From positions 1 to 62,815 of the forward strand of contig DATAMF010000240.1 of the NCBI GenBank assembly GCA_036260665.1: a DNA stretch of 62,815 bases. Reading direction: 5' to 3'. Position numbers and translations under genes: made by a program. Positions 52,791-61,860 of this stretch are shown piece by piece. Origin of the DNA: DATAMF01 sp036260665 (GTDB lineage Bacteria; Chloroflexota; Anaerolineae; Aggregatilineales; Aggregatilineaceae). Positions within the stretch are counted from its first letter, which is position 1; each line of letters opens with the position of its first letter. Below the pieces are notes generated by a model, which worked only from the letters and a program-made list of their open reading frames with translations, was not told where the DNA came from and did no database searches.

Positions 52791-55348
52791 ATTCTGCACT
52801 GCTTCGACTCACGCAACGACATATCAACCGGCGGCTGTTTCAAAGCCTGCTGTTTGTGATCGGGATCGCGCTGGGTGTGGCGGTTGGAGTGGCAATTGAT
52901 CTGGCAAACAAGTCCGCTTTGCGCGCTTTTGAATTGAGTGTGAGCAGCGTGACCGGGCGAACCACGCACCAGATCATCGGGAATGTAGGGGATGTGCCGA
53001 GCGATCTCTACCGCCAACTGCGCGTTGAACTCGGACTGCGGCGCAGCGCCCCGGTGATCGAAACTTATGTGCAAGCGACCGAATTTGATAACCACACCCT
53101 GCGCCTGCTGGGCGTTGATCCGCTGGCTGAAGCGCCGTTTCGCAGCTACCTTCAGACCGATGACCCCGGTTTGCTGCCTGCGCTCTATACTCTCGTTAGC
53201 GTCCCTAACACCGGACTGATCAGCCAGACGTGGGCCGAGCGTGAGGATATCCAGGTAGGCGACATGATCAGTCTACGGACACCAACCCAGGCCACTGTCC
53301 AGGTCCACGTGGTGGGCTTGCTGATTGCGGACGACAATGTGAGCCAGCAAGCATTGGAAAACCTGCTTATCACGGATATTTCGACTGCTCAGGAGATCGC
53401 GGGGCAGCCCGGCATGATCAGCCGGATCGATCTGATTTTGCCGGATGGGTATGATGTGGGGCAGATTGAGGCGATTCTGCCGCCTGGAACCGCAATTACC
53501 ACACCCGCGACCAGCCAAGGTGCGCTCAGCCAAATGACGAGCGCATTCGAAATCAATTTGCAGGCACTCTCGCTGCTGGCGCTGCTGGTGGGCGTCTTTT
53601 TGATTTACAACACGGTCACATTCAGTGTGGTCCAGCGCCGCCCGGTGATCGGAATCCTGCGATCCTTGGGCACGACGCGCCGCCAGATTTTTTCGCTTAT
53701 TCTCACTGAAGCGCTGATCCTGGGCACCATTGGCACGGTGTTAGGGTTGGGGTTAGGGATTGTGTTAGGGCAAGGCGCGGTGCGGCTGGTCGCACAGAGC
53801 ATCAACGATCTGTATTTTCGGGTGAGCGTCGAACGGATTGTGATTGATCCGGGCATCCTCATCAAAGGGGCGGTGATCGGAATCACAGCAAGCCTCGTGG
53901 CGGCAGTCGTTCCATCCTACGAGGCCACACGGACTCCTCCGGCGGGAGTGATGCGGCGATCAGCCGTTGAGCAGAAGACGCGGCGTTTGCTGCCGCTGAT
54001 CACGGTGGGAGCAATCTTCCTCATATTGGGGGGAGTGGGGGTGCTGCAAATTCGAACCGAAAACATCATCCTCAGTTTTAGCGCGTTGTTTCTGGTGTTA
54101 GTTGGGAGTGCGCTGCTTACCCCGGCGGCACTCGTGATCATGATGCGGATGGCGGTTCCGGTTATGGATCAGGTTTTCGGTGTGTTGGGACGCATGGCGG
54201 CTCGCGCAGTGGTGCGTTCTTTGAGCCGCACCGCTATCGCAGTGGCGGCGCTCACACTGGCGGTGAGTGTGATTGTAGGCGTCAGCGTGATGATCAGCAG
54301 TTTTCGCAATACCGTGGCCGATTGGCTGGAGATTACGCTGGGGGCGGATATTTTTATCGCGCCGCCCTCGCAAGGCACAGCGCGGCTGGATGTGAACATT
54401 GACCGGGCTATCGCGGACCAAGCGGCGATGGTCCCCGGTGTGGCGCGAGTGGTGACGGTGCGGACGGTGCATGTGATCGCGCCGGATTATCCTGATCTAC
54501 CGCCCGTGAATTTGACCGCACCCGATGGGAACATCACCAAACGCCCGCGCCGATTCGTGTGGAATCATGCGACGAACGGGGATTACTGGGCGGCACTGCA
54601 AGCTGGACAGGTGGTGGTCAGCGAACCGTTTGCGCACCGACGGAATATCACGCCGGAGCGAAACACGATCACGCTGCTCACGGATCACGGTGAACAAACC
54701 TTTGCCGTTGTGGGGGTGTATTATGACTACACGACGGATCAAGGCGCGGTGATGATGGATCAGAAGGTGTATCGCCAATTTTATGATGATCCCTACCTGA
54801 CAGCCGTGGCGCTGGATTTGGAGGCGGGCGCGGATATGCAGACGGTGTTGGATAGGCTGCGGACAGAGACGCTGGTGGGAACAGGGCTGCAAGCACAGAG
54901 CAACCGATCCTTGCGCGCTGGGGTGCTGGAAATTTTTGACCGGACATTCTCGATTACGATTGCGCTGCGCCTGCTGGCAACCCTTGTCGCGTTCATTGGC
55001 ATCCTGAGCGCGCTGATGGCCCTCCAACTGGAGCACACCCGGCAGTATGGGATTATGAGGGCGAACGGGATGACTCCGCGCCAACTGCGCACTTTCACGT
55101 TCATCCAGACCGGATTGATGGGCACAACAGCGGGAATACTCGCTTTCCCGATTGGGCTGGCGCTGGCGCTGATTCTGATCAAAGTGATCAATGTACGATC
55201 ATTCGGATGGAGTATGGGGCTGGCGCTGGGACCGCAGGAATTTGGGCAGGCGTTCGCTGTTGCGGTGGTGGCGGCATTGGTAGCAGGGATTTATCCGGCA
55301 TGGCGGCTCAGTCGATTGGTGGCGGTCCAGGCACTGCGGAGCGAATGA
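52787..55348 (+). CDS. Large FtsX-family ABC permease (MacB/AttF-G type)
   Basis: 853 residues. One N-terminal membrane helix (FVIGIALGVAVGVAID), a long extracytoplasmic domain, a first FtsX block (LQALSLLALLVGVFLIYNTVTFSVVQRRPVIGILRSLG), a second MacB-like domain between about 400 and 700, and a final FtsX block (TRQYGIMRANGMTPRQLRTFTFIQTGLMG). Such two-block permeases move lipoproteins or hydrophobic peptides; no substrate is known here. Overlaps the ATPase and the lipocalin-like gene by 4 bases each, so one operon. Confidence 0.92.
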   Translation: MNSALLRLTQRHINRRLFQSLLFVIGIALGVAVGVAIDLANKSALRAFELSVSSVTGRTTHQIIGNVGDVPSDLYRQLRVELGLRRSAPVIETYVQATEFDNHTLRLLGVDPLAEAPFRSYLQTDDPGLLPALYTLVSVPNTGLISQTWAEREDIQVGDMISLRTPTQATVQVHVVGLLIADDNVSQQALENLLITDISTAQEIAGQPGMISRIDLILPDGYDVGQIEAILPPGTAITTPATSQGALSQMTSAFEINLQALSLLALLVGVFLIYNTVTFSVVQRRPVIGILRSLGTTRRQIFSLILTEALILGTIGTVLGLGLGIVLGQGAVRLVAQSINDLYFRVSVERIVIDPGILIKGAVIGITASLVAAVVPSYEATRTPPAGVMRRSAVEQKTRRLLPLITVGAIFLILGGVGVLQIRTENIILSFSALFLVLVGSALLTPAALVIMMRMAVPVMDQVFGVLGRMAARAVVRSLSRTAIAVAALTLAVSVIVGVSVMISSFRNTVADWLEITLGADIFIAPPSQGTARLDVNIDRAIADQAAMVPGVARVVTVRTVHVIAPDYPDLPPVNLTAPDGNITKRPRRFVWNHATNGDYWAALQAGQVVVSEPFAHRRNITPERNTITLLTDHGEQTFAVVGVYYDYTTDQGAVMMDQKVYRQFYDDPYLTAVALDLEAGADMQTVLDRLRTETLVGTGLQAQSNRSLRAGVLEIFDRTFSITIALRLLATLVAFIGILSALMALQLEHTRQYGIMRANGMTPRQLRTFTFIQTGLMGTTAGILAFPIGLALALILIKVINVRSFGWSMGLALGPQEFGQAFAVAVVAALVAGIYPAWRLSRLVAVQALRSE

Positions 55349-56499
55349 TGATACGTTTTTTGCTTATTCTCATCCTGCTCATCGGGGTTTTGCTCGGCGG
55401 CTATACACTGCTCAACCGGGATGATGAGGCAGATGTAGGGGCACATACCCAACTGATGCCGACTATGCAAACAAGCAGTTTCGGGTTTGCCCGCGCGATT
55501 GAACCTTATGATTGGGAATTTCCAGCGGATCATGGGGCGCATCCCGAATTTCAGACCGAGTGGTGGTACTACACGGGCAATCTGGCGGCGGAAAACGGGC
55601 AGCGATTCGGGTTCCAATTTACCATTTTCCGGCGAGCGCTCACGCCCTTTGAACCTGTATCGGATTCGGAGTGGCGAACCAATCAGGTATATCTGGCGCA
55701 CTTCACGGTGACGGATGTGGCGGGTAACCGTTTCTTTCAGGAGCAGCGGATCAATCGGGGGGCAGCGGATCTGGCCGGAGCAAGCGTTGACCCTGTTTAC
55801 CGCGTATGGGTGGATGATTGGCAAATCAAAGGTATCAGCGCCACTCAAACGCGAATAACAGCAGAAGCCAGCGATTTTAGCGTAGACCTGCGGCTGGAAC
55901 CGGGCAAGCCGCCCGCGCTGCAAGGCGAACAGGGACTCAGCGCCAAAAGTGCGGAACCGGGCAATGCGAGCTACTACTATTCGCAGTCGAGGCTGAGCAC
56001 GGAAGGGAGCATGACGGTGAATGGCAAAACCTACACCGTCAGCGGGGCGACGTGGATGGATCATGAGTTCAGCAGCGGCGCACTGAGCGACCAGACGCAG
56101 GGGTGGGATTGGTTCGGGCTGCAACTGGACGATGGACGTGAACTGATGGTGGGGCAGATTCGGCTGGTGGATGGCGACAAAGACCCGGCATTTAGCGGAC
56201 TGCTGGTGGAAGCGGATGGCAGCACCCGGCTCTTAGCGGCGGCGGATTTTACGATCACGGCAACAGGCACATGGACCAGCCCACACAACGGTGCCGTGTA
56301 CCCGTCGGGGTGGGAGATCAGGGTGGATATCGGGGAAGCTGAACCGCTGGAATTGACTCTAACGCCGCTGATCCTGGATCAGGAACTGACCGAGGGCAAC
56401 GTGTACTGGGAAGGGGCAGTGCGGATCGAGGGAGATGCTACGGGATACGGGTATGCCGAACTGACTGGCTATTTGAATGCCATGCGTGGACGGTTTTAG
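55345..56499 (+). CDS. AttH/CrtC-like secreted lipocalin-domain protein
   Basis: 384 residues from ATG 55345, which overlaps the permease stop (ATGA). N-terminal signal/anchor IRFLLILILLIGVLLGGY. COG5621 (AttH, 'predicted secreted hydrolase') features: EFPADHGAHPEFQTEWWYYTGNL, FGFQFTIFRRAL, GATWMDHEFSSG, GWDWFGLQLDDGRELM, and the repeated lipocalin beta strands of carotenoid 1,2-hydratase relatives. Such proteins stand next to AttE/F/G-type ABC genes, as here. Proposed role: binds or processes a lipophilic substrate handled by the ABC system outside the membrane. Confidence 0.9.
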   Translation: MMIRFLLILILLIGVLLGGYTLLNRDDEADVGAHTQLMPTMQTSSFGFARAIEPYDWEFPADHGAHPEFQTEWWYYTGNLAAENGQRFGFQFTIFRRALTPFEPVSDSEWRTNQVYLAHFTVTDVAGNRFFQEQRINRGAADLAGASVDPVYRVWVDDWQIKGISATQTRITAEASDFSVDLRLEPGKPPALQGEQGLSAKSAEPGNASYYYSQSRLSTEGSMTVNGKTYTVSGATWMDHEFSSGALSDQTQGWDWFGLQLDDGRELMVGQIRLVDGDKDPAFSGLLVEADGSTRLLAAADFTITATGTWTSPHNGAVYPSGWEIRVDIGEAEPLELTLTPLILDQELTEGNVYWEGAVRIEGDATGYGYAELTGYLNAMRGRF

Positions 56500-56505
56500 T
56501 TTTGT

Positions 56506-56527
56506 GGGGCAATCTGTGAATTGCCCC
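56506..56527. terminator. REP-like hairpin between convergent genes
   Basis: GGGGCAAT (56506-56513), 6-base loop, ATTGCCCC (56520-56527), followed by TACGAACG. Resembles the palindromes in copies A and B (GGGCGATTC-AC-GAATCGCCC; GGGCGGGGC) and may be a small repeat family as well as a terminator. Confidence 0.6.
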
Positions 56528-56538
56528 TACGAACGGCG

Positions 56539-56982
56539 TTAAGGCTTTGCCAGGTGCTGCTTGGCGGCGTTCTGAACGGCAGATACCATACCCATCAGTC
56601 CCTGGCCTTTGCCCATCGAAATTTCGCGGCCAAAAATCTGCAACACGATTTCGGGCGGTACCTGGGCGACCTGGGACAGCGGCGCGCCGGACAGTGTTTC
56701 ATCCAAAATGACGGCCATTGCCTTGGCGGACACTCCCTGCGGATTTTCGACGGCAAAGTAAAACTTCAGCGCACCATCGGGCAGCGGCTCGACCCAAACA
56801 TAGGCTTCGGACTCGCAAAAGTTGACCTTGCACTCCGGGGGATACGGGCGGGTGGCGATGCGGTCTGGGACAGGCTGAAAACGCTCCGCTATATCAATCA
56901 GATAATCGGCACGCTCTTCACGGGTCGTGATGAACGAAAAATCATCCAGCAGTTCCTGGAGCTTGGGTGGATAGTCAGGCAT
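56539..56982 (-). CDS. sufE: SufE-family sulfur acceptor
   Basis: 147 residues. SufE accepts persulfide sulfur from the cysteine desulfurase SufS for Fe-S cluster assembly. The fold and length fit: KLQELLDDFSFITTREERADYLIDIAERF, catalytic Cys in VNFCESEAYVWV, and GMVSAVQNAA near the end. No SufS or SufBCD is in the window. Six bases after the rhodanese gene, hence one operon. Confidence 0.92.
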   Translation of the reverse strand: MPDYPPKLQELLDDFSFITTREERADYLIDIAERFQPVPDRIATRPYPPECKVNFCESEAYVWVEPLPDGALKFYFAVENPQGVSAKAMAVILDETLSGAPLSQVAQVPPEIVLQIFGREISMGKGQGLMGMVSAVQNAAKQHLAKP

Positions 56983-56988
56983 GAGTCC

Positions 56989-57855
56989 TCACTCGCGTTC
57001 GATAGGCACATTGACCAAATTGCCCCATTCGGTCCAACTGCCATCATAGTTACGCACATGTTCGTATCCTAACAGATATTTGAGCACAAACCAGGTATGG
57101 CTGCTGCGCTCGCCAATGCGACAGTAGACGATCACATCATCACCCGGCTGGAGGCCCTGTTCCTGTTCGTAGATGGCGCGTAGTTCGTCTGCCGATCTAA
57201 ATGTGCCGTTTTCGGGATCTACGGCCCGCGCCCAGGGAACATTTTTCGCGCCGGGGATATGACCGCCACGCAAGGCACCTTCATTGGGATAATTCTCCAT
57301 GTGCAAGCGGCGGCCTGTGTATTCGTCGGGACTGCGGACATCGACCAGCGGACGGTGCGACTGGACATGCTGTAAGACCTGCTCGCGAAAGGCGCGAATT
57401 GCTTCATCGTCGCGTTCAGGTGCAACATAAGCCGTACGGGGATACTCCGGCCTTTCGCGGGTCATGGGACGACCTTCTTTTTCCCATTTGAAGCGCCCGC
57501 CATTCATGATGCGCGCGTGTCGATGTCCAAAGAGCTGGAACACCCAGAAGGCATAGGTGGCCCACCAATTATTCTTGTCGCCATAAAACACCAGCAAGGT
57601 ATCAGGAGTGGCCCCAATACGGGACATCAGGGCTTCAAACCCGGTCTTGCCCAGGTAGTCACGACGCAAGGGGTGGTTCAGATCGGTGGTCCAATCGACT
57701 TCCACCGCGCCGGGGATATGTTGGGAAGCATAGAGGACCGGGTCCTCATTCGACTCGACGAAGCGGATGGTGGGATCGTTGAGATGGGCAGCCACCCAGT
57801 CAGTTGACACTAACATTTCAGGATGCGCATAACCGCGCCCGGTAACAGTACTCAT
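56989..57855 (-). CDS. Two-domain rhodanese-type sulfurtransferase
   Basis: 288 residues from ATG 57855 (GAGGTG upstream); the longer open frame would start beyond the ribosome binding site. Tandem rhodanese domains; the active one is C-terminal, with the loop YCRIGERSSHTW containing the catalytic Cys; the N-terminal domain has ASQHIPGAVEVDW and YGDKNNWWATY without Cys. Transfers sulfur from thiosulfate or 3-mercaptopyruvate to an acceptor; the acceptor could be SufE encoded 6 bases downstream. Confidence 0.93.
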   Translation of the reverse strand: MSTVTGRGYAHPEMLVSTDWVAAHLNDPTIRFVESNEDPVLYASQHIPGAVEVDWTTDLNHPLRRDYLGKTGFEALMSRIGATPDTLLVFYGDKNNWWATYAFWVFQLFGHRHARIMNGGRFKWEKEGRPMTRERPEYPRTAYVAPERDDEAIRAFREQVLQHVQSHRPLVDVRSPDEYTGRRLHMENYPNEGALRGGHIPGAKNVPWARAVDPENGTFRSADELRAIYEQEQGLQPGDDVIVYCRIGERSSHTWFVLKYLLGYEHVRNYDGSWTEWGNLVNVPIERE

Positions 57856-57992
57856 TTTGCACCTCTCCCTATTGAAACCAACATGAAGCTCAGCAATATT
57901 ATAGAAGCTCATCATTAAAATAGCAGGCTTGCGAACTCAGAGGGGGAGCGTTATAGTTCGAATTTGCTAATGCTAACCATTCGGAGCGACCT

Positions 57993-58643
57993 GTGAGCCA
58001 AAAGAATGAAAATTCTGGATTACCATTACTGGCCAGCGCCTTGACGTCGTTGACTTATTATTTCTTTTTGCGGCCTCAACTGCTGAAATGGGGAACACTG
58101 CTCGGTGAGTCGCAGCGCCGCCTCCCCGGTGATGAGTTGATCCCGCAGCCAAATTTTCAGATGACCCACGCGATCAACATTGATGCACCCGCTGAGGCGA
58201 TATGGCCCTGGCTGGCGCAGATGGGACGCGAACGCAGCGGTTACTACGCGCTGGATGTGCTGGATAACCAGGGCATTCCGAGCGTGACCTTTATTCGCCA
58301 GGATTTATCCGCCCCTGAGAAAGAAATGGCGATGAACGGGGGCTACAAAATTGTCGAAGTAGAACCCAACCGCCAATTGTTGTTTGCGGGGTACGAACTG
58401 CCGCGCCAATTTGGGATCACACAGGATCTCTCGGCGCTGTATCTGCTCGAACGGCGCGAAGGGGGCAGCACCCGCTTGATTACGCGGTGGCGTGGGTTCA
58501 GCTATGGGCCATTTGGTCCGATCTACAACCTGCTGTTTGAGATGATGTATTTCGCGTTTTTGTCGCAGCAACTCAAGACGATCAAACAACATGGCACCAG
58601 CATGGCGTATCTCAAAACGGCGCAACCATCCGCCCGATCCTAG
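57993..58643 (+). CDS. SRPBCC-family protein with N-terminal membrane-like segment
   Basis: 216 residues, GTG start with GGAG upstream. The N-terminal hydrophobic part (LLASALTSLTYYFFL) is followed by a START/SRPBCC-like hydrophobic-pocket fold (MTHAINIDAPAEAIWPWLAQMGRERSGYY, STRLITRWRGFSYGPFG). Binds lipophilic ligands in other families; ligand here unknown. Followed by the PspC gene after 35 bases. Confidence 0.82.
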   Translation: MSQKNENSGLPLLASALTSLTYYFFLRPQLLKWGTLLGESQRRLPGDELIPQPNFQMTHAINIDAPAEAIWPWLAQMGRERSGYYALDVLDNQGIPSVTFIRQDLSAPEKEMAMNGGYKIVEVEPNRQLLFAGYELPRQFGITQDLSALYLLERREGGSTRLITRWRGFSYGPFGPIYNLLFEMMYFAFLSQQLKTIKQHGTSMAYLKTAQPSARS

Positions 58644-58678
58644 CGTATAGTTTAGAGAAACCAGGAGGGTGTAAACTG

Positions 58679-58978
58679 ATGAATCCTCAAAAACGATTAT
58701 ACCGTTCCACAAATGACCGCATGTTCGCGGGCGTGTGTGGGGGTGTGGCGGAATATCTTGAAGTTGATCCAACCCTGGTCCGGCTGGTTTTTGTGGCGCT
58801 GGCCCTGCTTAGCAGCGGCGCGGGGTTCGTGCTCTACATCGTATTGATGCTGATTGTGCCCGAACAGCCCGACGAAAAGCCGAAGCGCCTGTTTGAGGAT
58901 ATGGAAGAAGACGCGTCTTCCCTCGTCAAATCGAGTATTCCTGTGCCGGACAAAAATCAGGATGATCCATCGATTTAG
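58679..58978 (+). CDS. PspC-domain membrane protein
   Basis: 99 residues with a strong AGGAGGGTG. PspC signature: KRLYRSTNDRMFAGVCGGVAEYLEVDPTLVRLVFVALALL, then a second hydrophobic segment (GFVLYIVLMLIVPEQ) and an acidic C-terminal tail. In the phage-shock response PspC senses membrane stress; no PspA or PspB is nearby. Confidence 0.95.
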   Translation: MNPQKRLYRSTNDRMFAGVCGGVAEYLEVDPTLVRLVFVALALLSSGAGFVLYIVLMLIVPEQPDEKPKRLFEDMEEDASSLVKSSIPVPDKNQDDPSI

Positions 58979-58985
58979 ATAAAAC

Positions 58986-59011
58986 CGGGGGCGCACAACC
59001 CCCGATTTTTA
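58986..59011. terminator. Terminator after the PspC gene
   Basis: CGGGGG (58986-58991), 7-base loop, CCCCCG (58999-59004), then ATTTTTATT. Confidence 0.9.
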
Positions 59012-60367
59012 TTCCTGAGTTGCTTGTTGACGCAAGTGGGTGGCGCGCTGTTGGATGTCGTGGAGATGCTTGCCATACAAGGGATAGGCAAATAGCAGCA
59101 GGATGCCGAATAGTACGGATAACAAAGGTAAGACGGCGGAAAAAATACGGATCGTGCTGACCACGGCGTCGGGCTGCACCCGGCCTAAGTCCTCATTAAA
59201 ACCGGCCCAAGACAAACCTTCACCTAAAATCAACCCGGCTACCGCTGGCGGGAAACGATAGATAAAGCCTAACATGCCCCGGTACATCCCCTCGCGGCGC
59301 AGCCCGGTACGGACGTAATCATCGTCTACCACTTCGGCAAAAAGCAAATCCGGCCCCAACACCGTGCCGCCTACCGCTAATCCGAGCAGTCCTAAGATAA
59401 CCGCTGCCGCCCACAGGCTGTTGACAAACAGGAGCGGGATCGCGAACACGGCGGCAATGGTCATGGAAGCGATCATCGAGGCGCGCGAACCGTAACGTTT
59501 GATAAGCTGCTGCCAGACCAGGACGGAAATGCCCGAAGCGGCAAACAAGGGAATAGTCAGCAGCGTGATTTTGGAGTCGCTGACGCGCAGGACATATTTG
59601 GCATAAAAGGGCATGACCGCCACCAGCACAGCGGAAATAAAGCGAGTGGCGAAATTGATGCACAGCACGATCAAAAATGTCCGGTTGCGCAGCACGACAC
59701 GGAGCTGAGCGCGCAGAGATGTTTTTTCCTGTTTGGAAAAAGCGATATTTTCCTGAATGCCGATCAGAGAAGCGAAATAGAGCAGCGAGGCCACGCTGCC
59801 CCACAGGATCGCCATCGCCGACCAGCCGAAATGCTCATAAATGGTAGGTGAAACGCCAATCGCCAGTCCCATGCCCAGGATCGAGCCGATAAGCTGCCGA
59901 ATACTTGCCCCGTTCGCGCGGCTGCTGGTTTCCTGGTACATCTCCGGAAACAAGGCATCCTGGTTCAAGGTCAGAATAGTTTGTAGCATATCGTAGATGC
60001 TGATCGCAACGAGGAAATAGACCAGCATGGCGGTTGGGTTGTGTTTATCGAAGGGCGGCATCCAGATCAGCGCAAAGGCAACAGCGGCGGGAATAGCCAG
60101 CAAGCCGATATAAAAACGGCGGCGTCCCCAACGGGTGCTGGTGCGATCTGACAGCCACCCCGCGATTGGATCGTTAACTGCATTCCAGAATCCAAAAGCG
60201 AACCACCCCCGCCCCACCCAGGCGGGATCAAGTCCTTTGACCGTCGTATAGAAGTAGAGAATGTACTGGTTGAAGGTCCAGTAGGTTAACAGCCCGGCGG
60301 CGTTTCCCAGCGAATAAAGTAAGGTTCTCCAATAAGGAACGTGTCCTGTCTTATCAACTTCACCCAC
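59009..60367 (-). CDS. GPH-family (glycoside-pentoside-hexuronide) sugar:cation symporter
   Basis: 452 residues, GTG start 10 bases after the PPC-repeat gene. About 12 membrane helices. Hallmark of MFS_2/GPH in the first cytoplasmic loop: NDPIAGWLSDRTSTRWGRRRFY. It would import a glycoside, pentose or melibiose-like sugar with H+ or Na+. Same strand and tight spacing suggest it belongs to the operon with the PPC-repeat proteins. Substrate not deducible. Confidence 0.9.
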   Translation of the reverse strand: MGEVDKTGHVPYWRTLLYSLGNAAGLLTYWTFNQYILYFYTTVKGLDPAWVGRGWFAFGFWNAVNDPIAGWLSDRTSTRWGRRRFYIGLLAIPAAVAFALIWMPPFDKHNPTAMLVYFLVAISIYDMLQTILTLNQDALFPEMYQETSSRANGASIRQLIGSILGMGLAIGVSPTIYEHFGWSAMAILWGSVASLLYFASLIGIQENIAFSKQEKTSLRAQLRVVLRNRTFLIVLCINFATRFISAVLVAVMPFYAKYVLRVSDSKITLLTIPLFAASGISVLVWQQLIKRYGSRASMIASMTIAAVFAIPLLFVNSLWAAAVILGLLGLAVGGTVLGPDLLFAEVVDDDYVRTGLRREGMYRGMLGFIYRFPPAVAGLILGEGLSWAGFNEDLGRVQPDAVVSTIRIFSAVLPLLSVLFGILLLFAYPLYGKHLHDIQQRATHLRQQATQE

Positions 60368-60377
60368 TCGTTACTCC

Positions 60378-61847
60378 TCACCCCGCCCGAACTAGTTCCA
60401 ACGTTAAAATGTAGGCTCCGCTCGTCGTCCCGTTATCTCGTTCGTACCGCGACGCGACCAGGAAATACATATCATCGTTCGGCAGCACAAATTCGTCAAT
60501 GAGGGAATCTTTTTCACCCCCATCATCATCGCTGAAAATAAGTTGTTTGCGCTGGCTGTCATACAGCGTGACCAGGGAATCCAGATCACCCGTCGCACGC
60601 TGCATCGTGATGCGAATCACGTCACCCGCTTGCCCCACAAAAACATATTCTTCGGAACTCTGCTGGGCGTTGATCATCCCCGTCATCGTTGCACCATACA
60701 TAATTTCGAGCGCCTGCCCGCCCATGATCCCTGCCCGGCCATTCAACTCAAGGGCAAACGTGCCGGTAGTTTTACCCGTCGGTCCGGCGAAACGCGTTGC
60801 CAGCAAGTAGTAGGAACCTGTGGCCGGAATTGTGAAAGCCGCTATCCGCGCATCTTTGCCGCTGCTGTTGTCGTTTTGCGACAATTCTTCCAAGTCCTGA
60901 TCCATAAGTTTCAGGAGCGGGTCCAGATTACCTTCGGATGCGGTCAGCGTAATGGTGATGACATCGCCCCGGCTGGCATCGAAACGGTAGTAACGCTCGT
61001 AAATTTCATCATCAACGGCTCCATCGAGGGTCATGCCGTAATCGATGAGGCGTGCTTCTTCGGGGTTGCTGCCTAATGTTTCAGGCGGCGTTTGGGTGAT
61101 GGTGAGGACATAGGTGCCCTGGGTATCACCGACTTCTCGGCCAAAACGGGTCGCCACGATGAGGTAAAGGCCATCCTGGGTGATCGTGTAATTCGTAATG
61201 GCGGCATCCAGCGTTCCAGCGGCCTCCGGATCATCGTCGTTGGCAACCAGAATCGCCCCTTCGACGGTTGCTAAATCCACATGAGGGTCTAAGGTGCCCG
61301 ATGTGCGCCGCATGGCAAGGTTTACCACATCCCCGCGCTGGGCCTGGACAAAATAAAACACCATTGGCATATCCTGGGTGATGGTACCTAAAACGCTGTC
61401 GCCATAACGCAGGGTTGTGGTGCCGGGGCTTTCCGCCGCTGTCCCGACTCGCTCCAGCAGCAGGGAATAATCGCCGCTGGTGCTGCCATGTTCCTGACCA
61501 AAACGGGTGGCGATTACAAAATAGCGACCATCCGCCGGAATGTGTTTGGACTCGATCCGAGCATCGGTACCTGCGCCCTCATCATCGCTTTCGGCAATGA
61601 TCACACCCTGCTCATCGGTTAACAGGATCATCGCATCGAGGTCGCCTTCAAGGGTGGACATGGTGAGCGCAATAACATCCCCCGCGCGAACCTCAAAGTA
61701 GTAGATTTGCCGGAAATTCTGGTCGTCCAGCGTTCCAACAACCGGCTCATCAAACGGAAGCGCGATCCCGCCCTGGCGCGCACCAGCCGCTGGGAGAGTC
61801 CCGGCGACCAGTGCGATCAACGCGATAAAAAGTGCTAAACGCCACAC
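60378..61847 (-). CDS. Secreted protein made of about four PPC repeats
   Basis: 489 residues, GTG start after GAGGATG. Signal peptide MWRLALFIALIALVAGTLPAAGA. The rest is four pre-peptidase C-terminal-like beta domains of about 110-120 residues, each with a shared pattern: F/YYFxxxxGDVIxxTM, LDxxxxLxDxxxxxxxxxDD, and P...Y.ILATRFG...TSG.Y.L.L. These domains usually sit at the end of secreted proteases, but no peptidase motif is present. Thirteen bases downstream of a similar gene, so a tandem pair. Confidence 0.85.
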   Translation of the reverse strand: MWRLALFIALIALVAGTLPAAGARQGGIALPFDEPVVGTLDDQNFRQIYYFEVRAGDVIALTMSTLEGDLDAMILLTDEQGVIIAESDDEGAGTDARIESKHIPADGRYFVIATRFGQEHGSTSGDYSLLLERVGTAAESPGTTTLRYGDSVLGTITQDMPMVFYFVQAQRGDVVNLAMRRTSGTLDPHVDLATVEGAILVANDDDPEAAGTLDAAITNYTITQDGLYLIVATRFGREVGDTQGTYVLTITQTPPETLGSNPEEARLIDYGMTLDGAVDDEIYERYYRFDASRGDVITITLTASEGNLDPLLKLMDQDLEELSQNDNSSGKDARIAAFTIPATGSYYLLATRFAGPTGKTTGTFALELNGRAGIMGGQALEIMYGATMTGMINAQQSSEEYVFVGQAGDVIRITMQRATGDLDSLVTLYDSQRKQLIFSDDDGGEKDSLIDEFVLPNDDMYFLVASRYERDNGTTSGAYILTLELVRAG

Positions 61848-61860
61848 AGGGCATCCTCGA

